From Nocardia blacklockiae (GTDB lineage: Bacteria; Actinomycetota; Actinomycetes; Mycobacteriales; Mycobacteriaceae), in the NCBI RefSeq assembly GCF_015477355.1, contig NZ_JADLRJ010000008.1, forward strand, positions 62,001 to 126,000: a DNA stretch of 64,000 nucleotides, written 5' to 3'. This document shows positions 35,850-44,997 of the stretch, piece by piece. Made by a program: the position numbers and the translations under genes. Position 1 is the stretch's first letter. Each line of letters begins with the position of its first letter. The notes beneath the pieces were generated by a model. It saw only the letters and a program-made list of their open reading frames with translations. It searched no databases and was not told the DNA's origin.

Positions 35850-37439
35850 CTAAGGTTGCTTGGGAGCGTTCTCGTCGGATTCCAGCGTCACCGGAACATC
35901 GACCTGGCGGCCGTCGCGGATGACCTGGAAGGTGACCGTCTCGCCGATCTGCCGGGACTGCACGGCCACGGTGAGTTCGGCCGGCTCGGTCACCTCGCGG
36001 CCCGCGACCCGCACGATCACGTCGCCCTCGACGATGCCGGCCTTGGCCGCGGGGCTGCCGCCCGTCACGTCGGCGACCGCGGCGCCGCTCATCGCGTCGT
36101 TCTCCACCGTCTTGGTCTTGGCGCTGACGCCCAGCCACGGGTGGGCCACCTTGCCGTCGCGGATCAGCGTCTGCGCGACGCGCTGCACGAGATCCACCGG
36201 AATCGCGAAGCCCAGGCCGACCGACCCGCCGCTCTCGCTGCGGATGGCGGTGTTGATGCCGATCAGCCGGCCCTCGCTGTCGACCAGCGCGCCGCCGGAG
36301 TTGCCGTGGTTGATCGCGGCGTCGGTCTGCACGGCGTCGAACGCGCCCGCGGTGTCGTCGCCGGGCTCGGTGGGCTCGGCCATCGGCCGGTTCAGGGCAC
36401 TGACGATGCCGGAGGTGACGGTCTTGGTCAGGCCCAGCGGCGAGCCGATCGCGAGCACGTCGTCACCCACCTGGACATCGCCGGACTTGCCCAGCCGGGC
36501 CACGGTCAGGTTCTTGACGTCGACCTTGAGCACCGCGAGATCGGTCTTCGGGTCGCGGCCGACGATCCGGGCCGGGGCCTTGGTGCCGTCGGAGAAGGTG
36601 ACCTGGATCTTGCCGCGCCCGGACTTGTCCAGACCGACCATCGAGACCACGTGATTGTTGGTGACGATGTAGCCGGAGCCGTCGATGACCACGCCCGAGC
36701 CGAGCGCGCCGTTGTCGCCCACGGTCTCCCGGATCTGGACCACCGCCGGCAGCACCGCGTCGGCCACCTTGGCGACCTGGCCGTGCGGCTTGTCCGAGGC
36801 GCTCTCCTGCTGCAAGGTGACCTTGCGCGAGGTGAGCGCCGCGGTGGAGTCGCCGGCGAACCGGCCCACCAGCCCGCCGACCAGCCCGATCGCCAGCGCG
36901 ACGACCGCCAGGATCGCCAGCGCCGCAGGCGCGACCTTCTTCCCGAACAGCACCTCGCGAGCGCTGAGCTGGGTGGCCGGCGGCAGCGGCGCGGCGCGCG
37001 GAGTGTCGATGGCGGGCGCGCCCAGTCGGGCGGCGGCTTCCGGATCGCGCCACGGATCGGCCGGTCCGGCCACCGGGCCGCGATCCTCGACCGCGTCGGG
37101 ATCGCGCTGGAGCAGTTCGGCGGAGCCCGCGGGGCGGCCGAACGCCTCGGCCAGCACCGCGTCGGGCGGGCGGTTCACCAGTTCCGGGCCGTCGTGCCGG
37201 GGCGCGCCGGGCGCGGTGGGCGGTTGCGCGGAGAACGATCCGGATTGACCCGCGGGACGCCGGAACGCGCGCGCGGTGTGCTTATCGATGTCGGGCCGGA
37301 AGACCGGCCGCGGTCCCAGCACGGGCGCGTCCGGCGGCCTCAGGTTCCCCCGTTCGGCCGCCGAATCCGACACAGCGTCTCTCGCCGACGCGCCGGGCTG
37401 TTCGGGCTGTGATCCGGTGTTCGTCGATTCGGTGGTCAC
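35850..37439 (-). CDS. htrA: Membrane serine protease HtrA (DegP/PDZ family)
   Basis: A 529-residue membrane-tethered trypsin-like protease; Rv1223 is 528. The cytoplasmic N-terminal part is long and Pro-rich, a transmembrane helix follows (ALAILAVVALAIGLVGGLVG), then the protease with His in TNNHVVSM, Asp in DPKTDLAVLKV and Ser in NHGNSGGALVDS, and a C-terminal PDZ domain. It degrades or chaperones misfolded envelope proteins under SigE control. The GTG at 37439 is 7 nt after TAGAGT, whose first three bases are the rseA stop codon, so htrA probably has its own leaderless promoter inside the operon. Confidence 0.93.
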   Translation of the reverse strand: MTTESTNTGSQPEQPGASARDAVSDSAAERGNLRPPDAPVLGPRPVFRPDIDKHTARAFRRPAGQSGSFSAQPPTAPGAPRHDGPELVNRPPDAVLAEAFGRPAGSAELLQRDPDAVEDRGPVAGPADPWRDPEAAARLGAPAIDTPRAAPLPPATQLSAREVLFGKKVAPAALAILAVVALAIGLVGGLVGRFAGDSTAALTSRKVTLQQESASDKPHGQVAKVADAVLPAVVQIRETVGDNGALGSGVVIDGSGYIVTNNHVVSMVGLDKSGRGKIQVTFSDGTKAPARIVGRDPKTDLAVLKVDVKNLTVARLGKSGDVQVGDDVLAIGSPLGLTKTVTSGIVSALNRPMAEPTEPGDDTAGAFDAVQTDAAINHGNSGGALVDSEGRLIGINTAIRSESGGSVGLGFAIPVDLVQRVAQTLIRDGKVAHPWLGVSAKTKTVENDAMSGAAVADVTGGSPAAKAGIVEGDVIVRVAGREVTEPAELTVAVQSRQIGETVTFQVIRDGRQVDVPVTLESDENAPKQP

Positions 37440-37449
37440 TCGTCGAACT

Positions 37450-37902
37450 CTACTTGCGCCACCATCCGGTCCACCGCCTGCTCTCCGAAGAGAACTCACG
37501 ATCGGTGGAGACGAAACGGAACGAATCCGCCCGCAGCCCTAGAAAACTCGCACCGCGGGTCATGTCGTCCATGCGGTCGGCGAGATTCGCCAAGGGAATT
37601 CGGCTCAGGGTGTCGTGCAGATTTCCCGGCGCGGCGATCTGCCGCTGCGCCGCCTGACGCAGCGCGATGCGCGCCTGTTGCTGGGCATCCACCTCGGCCG
37701 CGCACTCGCCGCACTTGGCGAGATGTTCGGCGGCGCGCAGGTAGGCGTTCATGCGTAGCTCGCCGTCGACATAGGCGGCGATGGCCTCGCTCGCCAGGTG
37801 CTCGGTGGGAGCGAAGCGGTGCGGACGTCCGGATCGGGCGGGTTCACCCCGGCCCGTCGCCGCGCCGGAGTCGCGGCCTGTCGCGGCGTCCTCGCCACTC
37901 AT
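37450..37902 (-). CDS. rseA: Anti-sigma factor RseA (zinc-binding)
   Basis: A 150-residue soluble anti-sigma factor that holds SigE inactive. The ZAS motif is conserved: HLAKCGEC, with an upstream His in the ASEAIAAYVDGELRM helix region. There is no transmembrane helix, as in M. tuberculosis RseA, where redox change and PknB-dependent degradation release SigE. GGAAGGG precedes the ATG. It lies 22 bp after sigE and 10 bp before htrA. It matches Rv1222. Confidence 0.92.
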   Translation of the reverse strand: MSGEDAATGRDSGAATGRGEPARSGRPHRFAPTEHLASEAIAAYVDGELRMNAYLRAAEHLAKCGECAAEVDAQQQARIALRQAAQRQIAAPGNLHDTLSRIPLANLADRMDDMTRGASFLGLRADSFRFVSTDREFSSESRRWTGWWRK

Positions 37903-37924
37903 ACGTGCTCACCCTTCCGACGAA

Positions 37925-38674
37925 CTACCCGACTTTCTCGTCAGCGGCGAACCGCTGTCGAGATCCATTATGCGCAAGGTACTCCCGCAGTGCCTGGCGT
38001 CCACGGTGGATCCGGCTGCGCACGGTGCCCAGTTTCACGCCGAGCGTCGCGCCGATCTCCTCGTAGGACAGGCCCTCGATATCGCACAGCACCACGGCCG
38101 CGCGGAACTCCGGAGCCAGCGAGTCCAGCGCGGACTGCAAATCCGGGTCGAGGTTGGCGTCGTGGTACACCTGCTCGGGATCGGGGCCCTCGGAGGGCAC
38201 CCGGTCGTAGTCGTCGGGCAGCGCCTCCATCCGGATCCGGTTGCGGCGGCGCACCATGTCCAGGAAGAGGTTGGTCGTGATGCGGTGCAGCCAGCCCTCG
38301 AAGGTGCCGGGCTGGTAGTTCGACAGCGAGCGGAAGACCCGGATGAAGGTCTCCTGGGTCAGGTCCTCGGCGTCCTGCGGGTCGCCGGTCAGGCGGTAGG
38401 CCAGCCGGTACACCCGGTCGGCGTGCTCGCGGACCAGTTCGTCCCAGGACGGCATCATCGTCCGGTCACCGGTGGCGTCGAAGGCCGCGGTGCCGGTCAG
38501 CGGGTCGTCGGCCTCGGCGTCCGGCTCGGACAGCGCGGCGGTTTCGGCGACGAGGGCGTCGGACATCGCGGGGTTGCCGCTGTCCGCCGCGGGCAGTGGG
38601 TATTCAGCCGAGCCGCCGGTGTTCGGCAGGCTCGACTCGGGCAGAGTGGCGTACTCACGCGCCGCATCGACCAT
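37925..38674 (-). CDS. sigE: ECF sigma factor SigE
   Basis: A 249-residue extracytoplasmic-function sigma factor controlling envelope and heat stress. Region 2 has [40 protein letters not shown] and [20 protein letters not shown]. Region 4 has [20 protein letters not shown] then [12 protein letters not shown]. These are near-identical to M. tuberculosis SigE (Rv1221, 257 residues). An AGGAGG sits 13 nt before the ATG at 38674, and the N-terminal 80 residues are poorly conserved. rseA, htrA and tatB follow in the same orientation. Confidence 0.95.
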   Translation of the reverse strand: MVDAAREYATLPESSLPNTGGSAEYPLPAADSGNPAMSDALVAETAALSEPDAEADDPLTGTAAFDATGDRTMMPSWDELVREHADRVYRLAYRLTGDPQDAEDLTQETFIRVFRSLSNYQPGTFEGWLHRITTNLFLDMVRRRNRIRMEALPDDYDRVPSEGPDPEQVYHDANLDPDLQSALDSLAPEFRAAVVLCDIEGLSYEEIGATLGVKLGTVRSRIHRGRQALREYLAHNGSRQRFAADEKVG

Positions 38675-38750
38675 GTGGATAGGGTTACCTCCTACTCGGG
38701 ACCGGGCCGGCGCCTCGGCGGGCGGTGGCCCACCCGTCACGTACCGGGTA

Positions 38751-38779
38751 CAACCGAAGGCATGCGCCCGGTTGTTCCC
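38751..38779 (-). promoter_or_regulatory. Candidate ECF-type promoter of sigE
   Basis: On the minus strand GGGAAC (38779-38774) and CGGTTG (38756-38751) are separated by 17 nt, the layout of SigE/SigH promoters. It lies about 75 nt before the sigE start and would allow autoregulation or SigH input. Confidence 0.45.
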
Positions 38780-38960
38780 GGGGCCGTCCGGCGGTCGGTC
38801 GGCCTTTGCGTTGTCCTTACTCTGTCGGTTCCCGATGTGCCGCTGGTGTGGGGATGCTGAGGGACACCTGAGAAAAATTGTCGCGCGGTGGCGCGGGAAC
38901 GTCACCCGCGCGCCTCGTCGATCGCGACGTCGGGCGGGTTTCGCCGTTAGCCTCATACGC

Positions 38961-39608
38961 GTGAGCCTCATACCTGCGGCAGCGACCGCGCAGCGCAACC
39001 TCGCCTACGTGGAGGAATCCGTCGCCGAGGACGAGATCCTGCTGGCCGCGCGCGAGCGGGCCACCGAGCTGGGCGCCCTGCCGGTGCCGCCCTCGGTCGG
39101 CGCGCTGCTGAGTATGTACGCCCAGATGCTGGCCGCGCGCGCGGTGGTCGAGGTCGGCACCGGCGCCGGGATCAGCGGGCTGTGGCTGCTCGACGGCATG
39201 CGCGAGGACGGCACGCTCACCACCATCGACTCCGAGCCCGAGCACCAGCGGGCCGCGCGCGACGCCTTCCGCACCGCCGACATCCCGCCGGCCCGCACCC
39301 GGCTGATCAACGGCCGCGCCCTGGACGTGCTGCCGCGCCTCGCCGACGGCGCCTACGACCTGGTGTTCATCGACGCCGCGCCGCTCGAGCACCCGCAGTA
39401 CGTCGAGCAGGGCGTGCGGTTACTGCGCGAGGGCGGGGCGATCCTGCTGCACAACGCGCTGCTCGGCGGTCGCGTGCCCGACACCACCCAGCGCGACCCC
39501 GCGACGCAGGCGGTGCGCGCGGCCACCCGTGCCGTCGCCGAGGATCCCGAGCTGACCAGCGTCCTGATCCCGGTCGGCGACGGCCTGCTCTGCGCCTCGC
39601 GCGGCTAG
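38961..39608 (+). CDS. SAM-dependent O-methyltransferase, Rv1220c-like
   Basis: A 215-residue class I methyltransferase of the catechol-O-methyltransferase-like family. The SAM motif is [20 protein letters not shown], the acidic ribose contact is [10 protein letters not shown], and the metal-binding region includes [10 protein letters not shown] and [10 protein letters not shown]. The natural substrate is unknown. The GTG at 38961 lies 7 nt after TAGCCT (leaderless). It is divergent from sigE, as Rv1220c is in M. tuberculosis. Confidence 0.92.
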   Translation: MSLIPAAATAQRNLAYVEESVAEDEILLAARERATELGALPVPPSVGALLSMYAQMLAARAVVEVGTGAGISGLWLLDGMREDGTLTTIDSEPEHQRAARDAFRTADIPPARTRLINGRALDVLPRLADGAYDLVFIDAAPLEHPQYVEQGVRLLREGGAILLHNALLGGRVPDTTQRDPATQAVRAATRAVAEDPELTSVLIPVGDGLLCASRG

Positions 39609-39731
39609 CCTCCGCTCGGCTCGATCCGCCCGGTCGTCGACCGTTTCCGGCGCCCCGACCTGCGCCGACGACACACCGAAAAACATTGTCCGGCAGCCCC
39701 TTGCGTGCGGATTGAACGAGTGTTTAGTATA

Positions 39732-39747
39732 TTGAACATGTGTTTAA
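39732..39747. promoter_or_regulatory. Candidate operator over the TetR start codon
   Basis: TTGAACATGTGTTTAA is an imperfect palindrome (6 of 7 arm positions pair) covering the GTG start of the RaaS-like gene. A related half site TGTTTA is at 39721. The -10-like TATATT (39728-39733) is 6 nt before the GTG, so bound repressor would block its own leaderless mRNA. Confidence 0.5.
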
Positions 39748-40393
39748 GGGAGCAGCCGTACCGGAAGGATCCGCCGCGGATCTGAGCACTCGCGCCCGCA
39801 TCCGGGATGCCGCCATCGCCGTCTTCGGCGAGGAGGGATTCGGGGTCGGAGTTCGAGCGATCGCCAAGGCCGCGGGAGTGTCACCCGGGCTCGTCAATCA
39901 CCATTTCGGTTCCAAGGACGGGCTGCGGGAAGCGTGCGACGAACATGTCCGCTCGATCATCCGGGCGGCGAAGACGGAGTACGTGCAGCACCCCACGCCG
40001 AACGCGACGCTGCAGGCGCTCGCCGAGATCGAGGAGTACGCACCGCACATCGCCTATCTGATGCGGAGCTTCCAGGCCGGCGGGCCGCTCATGGTCACCA
40101 TGTTCGAGCAGATGATCTCCGACGTCGAGGCGTATCTCGTCGTCGGGATCGAAGCCGGAACATTGCGCAAGCCACTGGATTTGAAGGCGACCGCCCGCTT
40201 CCTGGCCACCCAGAACGGCGGCGGGTTCTTCTTCTTCCTCCAGCTGTACGCCGCGCGCCACAGTGGCACGCTCGACTACCGAAAAGCACTGCGCGAGTAC
40301 GCCGACCAGATGATGCTGCCGGCGGTCGAAGTCAATACACACGGTCTTTTCACCGATTCGACGCTGCTGGACACCCTGCTCGCCGATCGGTAA
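39740..40393 (+). CDS. raaS: TetR-family regulator, RaaS (Rv1219c)-like
   Basis: A 217-residue TetR protein. The DNA-binding part reads [20 protein letters not shown] then [20 protein letters not shown]. In M. tuberculosis the homolog Rv1219c (RaaS) controls the ABC efflux genes Rv1217c-Rv1218c that follow it, and the same three-gene order is present here. The GTG start has a TATATT 6 nt upstream and a palindrome overlapping it. The ligand-binding domain is hydrophobic and Phe-rich ([11 protein letters not shown]). Confidence 0.88.
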   Translation: MFKGAAVPEGSAADLSTRARIRDAAIAVFGEEGFGVGVRAIAKAAGVSPGLVNHHFGSKDGLREACDEHVRSIIRAAKTEYVQHPTPNATLQALAEIEEYAPHIAYLMRSFQAGGPLMVTMFEQMISDVEAYLVVGIEAGTLRKPLDLKATARFLATQNGGGFFFFLQLYAARHSGTLDYRKALREYADQMMLPAVEVNTHGLFTDSTLLDTLLADR

Positions 40394-40418
40394 CCCACTC
40401 GTCTCTCGAGGAGATTCG

Positions 40419-41360
40419 ATGTCATCGGCAATCGTCGTCCGGGATCTGCACAAGCATTTCGGACAGGTACACGCACTGGACGGACTCGACCTGGAGGTCG
40501 CCGAGGGCGAGGTGCACGGCTTCCTCGGCCCCAACGGCGCCGGGAAGTCCACCACCATTCGCATCCTGCTGGGCATTCTGACCCGCACCTCCGGCGAGGT
40601 CCGCGTCCTGGACCGCGACCCGTGGGTCGACGCGGTCGGCCTGCATCACGAAATCGCCTATGTGCCAGGCGATGTCACGCTCTGGCCGTCGTTGTCCGGC
40701 GGCGAGACCATCGACCTGCTGGCGCGGATGCGCGGCGGCCTGGACCCGGACCGGCGCGCGGAGCTGATCGAGCGGTTCGAACTGGATCCGCGCAAGAAGG
40801 CCCGCACCTACTCGAAGGGCAACCGGCAGAAGGTCGCGCTGGTGTCCGCGTTCTCCTCGAACGCGAACCTGCTCATGCTCGACGAGCCCACCTCGGGCCT
40901 GGATCCGTTGATGGAGCAGGTGTTCCGGGAATGTGTGCGCGAGGCGACCGAGCGCGGGGTGACCGTGCTGCTGTCCAGCCACATCCTGTCCGAGGTGGAG
41001 ACGCTCTGCGAGCGGGTCACCATCATCCGCTCCGGGCGGACCGTGGAGAGCGGCACGCTCAGCGACCTGCGGCACCTCAGCCGCACCTCGATCACCGCCG
41101 AAATGCTCGGCGACCCGGGCGATCTCGGCCGCATCCCGGGCGTCGAGGACATCAGCGTCGAGGAGCACACGCTGCGCTGCCAGGTCGACAGCGAACACCT
41201 GGGCGAGCTGATCCGGGTGCTCGGCGACGCCGGCGTGCGCAGCCTGGTCAGCCAGCCGCCGACGCTGGAAGAGCTGTTCCTGCGCCACTATTCGCTCGCC
41301 GGCGACGACCCGGCCGCCGCCGGCTCGTCCGCCCGCGGCTACGCGGAGGCGACGAAATGA
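40419..41360 (+). CDS. ABC efflux transporter ATP-binding protein, Rv1218c-like
   Basis: A 313-residue ATPase of the multidrug ABC-2 exporter type. Walker A is GPNGAGKST, the signature is the variant [11 protein letters not shown], Walker B is [13 protein letters not shown], and the H-loop is [11 protein letters not shown]-terminal domain of about 100 residues follows. Its M. tuberculosis homolog is part of a drug efflux pump. A GAGGAG site precedes the ATG 26 bp after the TetR stop, and its own stop overlaps the permease start (ATGA). Confidence 0.93.
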   Translation: MSSAIVVRDLHKHFGQVHALDGLDLEVAEGEVHGFLGPNGAGKSTTIRILLGILTRTSGEVRVLDRDPWVDAVGLHHEIAYVPGDVTLWPSLSGGETIDLLARMRGGLDPDRRAELIERFELDPRKKARTYSKGNRQKVALVSAFSSNANLLMLDEPTSGLDPLMEQVFRECVREATERGVTVLLSSHILSEVETLCERVTIIRSGRTVESGTLSDLRHLSRTSITAEMLGDPGDLGRIPGVEDISVEEHTLRCQVDSEHLGELIRVLGDAGVRSLVSQPPTLEELFLRHYSLAGDDPAAAGSSARGYAEATK

Positions 41361-43018
41361 CCACCGCCACCGCCACCCGACCGCACTACGGATTCGCCGA
41401 ATCCGACCGCGGCGCTTCGGATTTCACCGGGACACTGCAACTGCTGCGGCTGTATCTGCGGCGCGACCGGATCGTGCTGCCGCTGTGGGTGCTGCTGCTG
41501 TCGCTGCCGCTGGGCAGTACCTACATCAAGAGCACCGAATCGGTGTACTCCACGCCCGAGCAGCTGGCGAGTTTCGCGCGCACGATTCTGTCCAGCCCGG
41601 CGCAGCTGGCCATGTACGGCCCGGTCTACGACACCACCTCCGCGGCGGCCGTCGGGTTGTGGAAGGCCGGAATGTTCTTCACGCTCATCGGGATCGCGAC
41701 GATCCTGACGGTCATCCGGCACACCCGCGCCGAGGAGGAGACCGGCCGCGGTGAGCTGCTGGCCTCGACCCAGGTCGGGCGCTACGCCGGGCTGACCGCC
41801 GCGCTGCTGCTCACCTCCGGCGGGTCGGTCGTCGCGGGACTGCTGGCGACGGCGAGCATCATGGGCGCCGGTGTCGCCGGCGCCGACGCGCTGGCCTTCG
41901 GGCTCGCGCTGGCCGGGTCGGGGCTCGTGTTCGCCGCCGTCGCCGCGGTCACCGCGCAGCTGAGCGCCAACGCCCGCACCACCCGCGGTCTCGCCTTCGT
42001 GGTGCTGGCGGTGACCTACACGCTGCGCGCCATCGGTGACGCCCGCGCCGGAGACGGGCCCACCAACCCGCTGGTCTGGCTGTCGCCGCAGGGCTGGTCG
42101 ATCCAGGTGCGGGCATTGGCGGGCAACCACTTCCCGATCCTGCTGCTGCACGTGGCGGCCGCGGCCGTGCTGATCGGGGCGGCCTACGCGCTGCTGCGGC
42201 GGCGCGACCTGGGAGCCGGGCTGATCGCCGAACGGCTCGGCGCGCCCGCCGCCGGGCCCGCGCTGGCCGGACCGTTCGGGCTGGCGTGGCGGTTGCAGCG
42301 CGGCACGCTGGTGGCGTGGACCGTCGGGCTGGCGCTCTACGGTCTGGTGATCGGCAGCGTGGTGCACGGCATCGGCGACGAACTGGGCACCAGCGACGCG
42401 GTGAACGACATCATCGGGCGGCTGGGCGGCAGCGGCGCGCTGGAGGACGCGTTCCTGACGACCGCCTACACCATGCTCGGCATGGCGGCCTCCGCCTACG
42501 CGATCTCGGCGGCGCTGCGCCTGCACACCGAGGAGGCCGCCCAGCACACGGAGACGGTGCTCACCGGCGCCGTCGCCCGAACCCGCTGGGCCGCATCGCA
42601 TCTGGTGTACGCGCTGCTCGGACCGGTGGTGGTGCTGCTGGTCTCGGGCGTGGTCGGCGGCCTCACCTACGGCGCCGCCGCCGGTGACGTCGGCGCGAAG
42701 CTGCCGCGCGTGCTCGGCGTCGCGCTGGTGCAGCTGCCGGCGGTGTGGGTGTTCGTGGGCGCCGCGGTGGTGCTGTTCGGGCTGCTGCCGCGCTGGGCGC
42801 CGGTGGCGTGGGGCGTGTTCACCGCCGGAGTGGCGCTGTTCTTCCTCGGCTCCATCTCCGGTATGCCGCAATGGGTTCTGGACCTGACGCCCTACAGTCA
42901 CCTGCCCAAGCTGCCGGGCGGTTCCTTCGAGGCGGCTCCCGTGCTGATCCTGCTGGTCCTCGCGGCCGTCCTGCTGGCGGTGGGACTGCTCGGCTTCCGC
43001 TCGCGCGACCTGCGCTGA
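41357..43018 (+). CDS. ABC efflux transporter permease, Rv1217c-like
   Basis: A 553-residue membrane protein with twelve or so hydrophobic helices arranged as two six-helix halves, each starting with a cytoplasmic amphipathic segment ([20 protein letters not shown] and [19 protein letters not shown]). The length agrees with Rv1217c (548). It forms the exporter with the preceding ATPase through a 4-bp overlap. A long hairpin terminator follows. Substrate specificity is inferred only from the M. tuberculosis system. Confidence 0.92.
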   Translation: MTTATATRPHYGFAESDRGASDFTGTLQLLRLYLRRDRIVLPLWVLLLSLPLGSTYIKSTESVYSTPEQLASFARTILSSPAQLAMYGPVYDTTSAAAVGLWKAGMFFTLIGIATILTVIRHTRAEEETGRGELLASTQVGRYAGLTAALLLTSGGSVVAGLLATASIMGAGVAGADALAFGLALAGSGLVFAAVAAVTAQLSANARTTRGLAFVVLAVTYTLRAIGDARAGDGPTNPLVWLSPQGWSIQVRALAGNHFPILLLHVAAAAVLIGAAYALLRRRDLGAGLIAERLGAPAAGPALAGPFGLAWRLQRGTLVAWTVGLALYGLVIGSVVHGIGDELGTSDAVNDIIGRLGGSGALEDAFLTTAYTMLGMAASAYAISAALRLHTEEAAQHTETVLTGAVARTRWAASHLVYALLGPVVVLLVSGVVGGLTYGAAAGDVGAKLPRVLGVALVQLPAVWVFVGAAVVLFGLLPRWAPVAWGVFTAGVALFFLGSISGMPQWVLDLTPYSHLPKLPGGSFEAAPVLILLVLAAVLLAVGLLGFRSRDLR

Positions 43019-43028
43019 GACGCTGTCC

Positions 43029-43062
43029 CCGAACGCCTCTCGGTGCGCCGAGGGGCGTTCGG
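43029..43062 (+). terminator. Hairpin terminator after the efflux operon
   Basis: A 15-bp stem (CCGAACGCC, one T-G wobble, CTCGG) with a TGCG tetraloop begins 11 nt after the permease stop. It is one of the strongest hairpins in the window. Confidence 0.85.
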
Positions 43063-43171
43063 TGATTGACGGGCGGCCGGCCGGGCATATCGGGGAAGAA
43101 GGCGTTCCGGAGGCCGCGCTCGGTTACCCTGGCGCGCAGCCGGTTACGCGCACGGCGGGAGGTGACGCGCG

Positions 43172-43390
43172 ATGGTCGAGGAATTCGCGCATCTGGTGGA
43201 GCACTATCTGCCGCACGGCTGGGTGTTCCCGGCCGCCCTGATCTTCGGGCTGGTGGTGGTCGTCGCGGTCGTGGTGCTGCTGATCGTCAGCGACAGCGAC
43301 TTCGACGATCAGCACTCGCCGCCCACGACGACGCACGGCACGTGCGCCCCCTTCTGCACTGCGACCGGGGTTCCCGCCCAACCACATTGA
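43172..43390 (+). CDS. Small single-pass membrane protein with HG-C-x-PFCTAT tail, copy 1
   Basis: A 72-residue protein: short N-terminal segment, one strong membrane helix (about 19-39), then an acidic DSDFDD stretch and the tail THGTCAPFCTAT with Cys58 and Cys62. No known family is recognised. GGGAGGTGAC precedes the ATG at good spacing. A second, clearly related gene follows 102 bp later. The CxxxC pair on the likely extracytoplasmic side could form a disulfide or bind a metal. No counterpart is known to me in the M. tuberculosis locus. Confidence 0.72.
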   Translation: MVEEFAHLVEHYLPHGWVFPAALIFGLVVVVAVVVLLIVSDSDFDDQHSPPTTTHGTCAPFCTATGVPAQPH

Positions 43391-43492
43391 CCCGTCGCCC
43401 GCCGACCCTCGCCCGCACGACTCGGGGTGCACGCCGGCGGCGATCGCCGATATGATTGAGGGAGCAAGTGTTTCGCAACCGGGGAGGCGTGG

Positions 43493-43708
43493 GTGGTTTT
43501 CCAACGCGCAGTGCTCATCGAGGTCGCGCCGCGCAGCTGGCTGGTGCTGGCCGTGGTGATGCTCGGCTTCCTGGTTTTCGTGGCCCTGCTCGTGCTGTTG
43601 CTGGTCACCGGCAGCGACTACAACGATCCGGCCAAACAGCCGCCGATCACGCACGGCCCCTGCGATCCCTTCTGCACGGCCACGCCCGCGGCGGTGCCGG
43701 CCCGCTGA
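43493..43708 (+). CDS. Small single-pass membrane protein with HG-C-x-PFCTAT tail, copy 2
   Basis: A 71-residue paralog of the preceding gene, with one transmembrane helix (about 17-38), the matching SDYNDP stretch and tail THGPCDPFCTAT with Cys57 and Cys61. GGGGAGG lies 5 nt before the GTG start. A TATGAT hexamer at 43451 offers an independent promoter. The two proteins align over the helix and tail, while their N-termini differ, so they arose by tandem duplication and may form a heteromer. It converges on glgC with 7 bp between. Confidence 0.72.
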   Translation: MVFQRAVLIEVAPRSWLVLAVVMLGFLVFVALLVLLLVTGSDYNDPAKQPPITHGPCDPFCTATPAAVPAR

Positions 43709-43715
43709 GTTCGGG

Positions 43716-44930
43716 CTAGACCCACACGCCCTTGCCGACGGTCACCACGCCGCCGTTGCTGACCGCGAACCGTTCGCGATCGCGGTCCATGTCGACGCCG
43801 ATGATCTCGCCTTCGCCGACCATCACGTTCTTGTCCAGAATCGCGCGGCGCACCACCGCGCCCCGCCCGACCCGCACGCCGGGCATCAGCACGCTGCCCT
43901 CCACGGTGGCGCCGTCCTCGACGAACACGTTGGACGACAACACCGAATTGCGCACCGTCGCCGCCGACAGGATGCTCCCGGCACCGACGATCGACTCCTG
44001 CGCCAGCCCGCCCTGCGCGAACTTGGCCGGCGGCAGGTTCTCCGCCGCGCCCCGAATCGGCCAGTGCCGGTTGTAGAGATTGAAGATCGGGTGCACCGAC
44101 ACCAGGTCCATGTGCGCGTCGTAGAACGCGTCGATGGTGCCGACGTCGCGCCAGTAGCCGCGGTCGCGGTCGGTGGAGCCGGGCACGTCGTTGCGCGCGA
44201 AGTCGTACACGCCCGCCTCGCCCGCGGCGACCAACGACGGGATGATGTCGCCGCCCATGTCGTGGTCGGAGTCGGCGTTGTCGGAGTCGGCGCGGATCGC
44301 GTCGACGAGCACCTTGGTGCTGAACACGTAGTTGCCCATCGACGCGAAGGTCACGTTCGGGTCGTCGGGGGTGCCCGGCGGATGCACCGGCTTCTCCAGG
44401 AACTGGGTGATCCGGCCGGACTCGTCGGAGTCGATACAGCCGAACGCCCCGGCCTCGCTGCGCGGCACCCGGATGCCGGCCACCGTCACGCCCGCGCCGG
44501 TGTCGATGTGGTGGGCCACCATCTGCTCGGGATCCATCCGGTACACGTGGTCGGCGCCGAACACCACGATGTAGTCCGGGTCCTCGTCGTAGATCAGGTT
44601 CAGCGACTGCATGATCGCGTCCGCGCTGCCGGTGTACCAGCGCGGGCCCAGGCGCTGCTGGGCCGGCACCGGGGTGATGTACTCACCGCCGAAACCCGAT
44701 AATCGCCAGGTCTGCGAGATGTGCCGGTCCAGCGAGTGCGACTTGTACTGGGTGAGTACGCACAGCCGCAGGAATCCGGCGTTGACCAGGTTGGACAGGA
44801 CGAAGTCGATGAGCCGGTAGGCGCCCCCGAACGGGACCGCGGGCTTGGCGCGGTCCTTGGTGAGGGGGAAGAGTCGCTTGCCCTCACCACCGGCTAGCAC
44901 GATCCCGAGTACGTGCGGCTGGCTCCTCAC
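43716..44930 (-). CDS. glgC: Glucose-1-phosphate adenylyltransferase GlgC
   Basis: A 404-residue ADP-glucose pyrophosphorylase, supplying ADP-glucose for glycogen and maltose-1-phosphate synthesis. The nucleotidyltransferase signature [20 protein letters not shown], the [10 protein letters not shown] segment, the glucose-1-phosphate site FLEKP and the C-terminal left-handed beta-helix ([15 protein letters not shown]) are complete. The GTG start is 6 nt after TAAGTT (leaderless). It is divergent from glgM across 67 bp. It matches Rv1213. Confidence 0.95.
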   Translation of the reverse strand: MRSQPHVLGIVLAGGEGKRLFPLTKDRAKPAVPFGGAYRLIDFVLSNLVNAGFLRLCVLTQYKSHSLDRHISQTWRLSGFGGEYITPVPAQQRLGPRWYTGSADAIMQSLNLIYDEDPDYIVVFGADHVYRMDPEQMVAHHIDTGAGVTVAGIRVPRSEAGAFGCIDSDESGRITQFLEKPVHPPGTPDDPNVTFASMGNYVFSTKVLVDAIRADSDNADSDHDMGGDIIPSLVAAGEAGVYDFARNDVPGSTDRDRGYWRDVGTIDAFYDAHMDLVSVHPIFNLYNRHWPIRGAAENLPPAKFAQGGLAQESIVGAGSILSAATVRNSVLSSNVFVEDGATVEGSVLMPGVRVGRGAVVRRAILDKNVMVGEGEIIGVDMDRDRERFAVSNGGVVTVGKGVWV

Positions 44931-44936
44931 AAGGCC

Positions 44937-44991
44937 AACTTACCGCCGCCGCGTCGGAGGAGTGGTGAGCACGAAGGTGAACGATTAGGTT
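44937..44991. promoter_or_regulatory. Divergent leaderless promoters of glgC and glgM
   Basis: The minus-strand TAAGTT (44942-44937) is 6 nt before the glgC GTG, and the plus-strand TAGGTT (44986-44991) is 6 nt before the glgM GTG. Both sit in a 67-bp region, which would allow joint control. Confidence 0.68.
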
Positions 44992-44997
44992 GGACCG

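Noticed and set aside
35568-37412. A 614-residue frame antisense to tatB and htrA
   Set aside because: No motif, His/Arg/Gly-rich, and wholly covered by two conserved genes.
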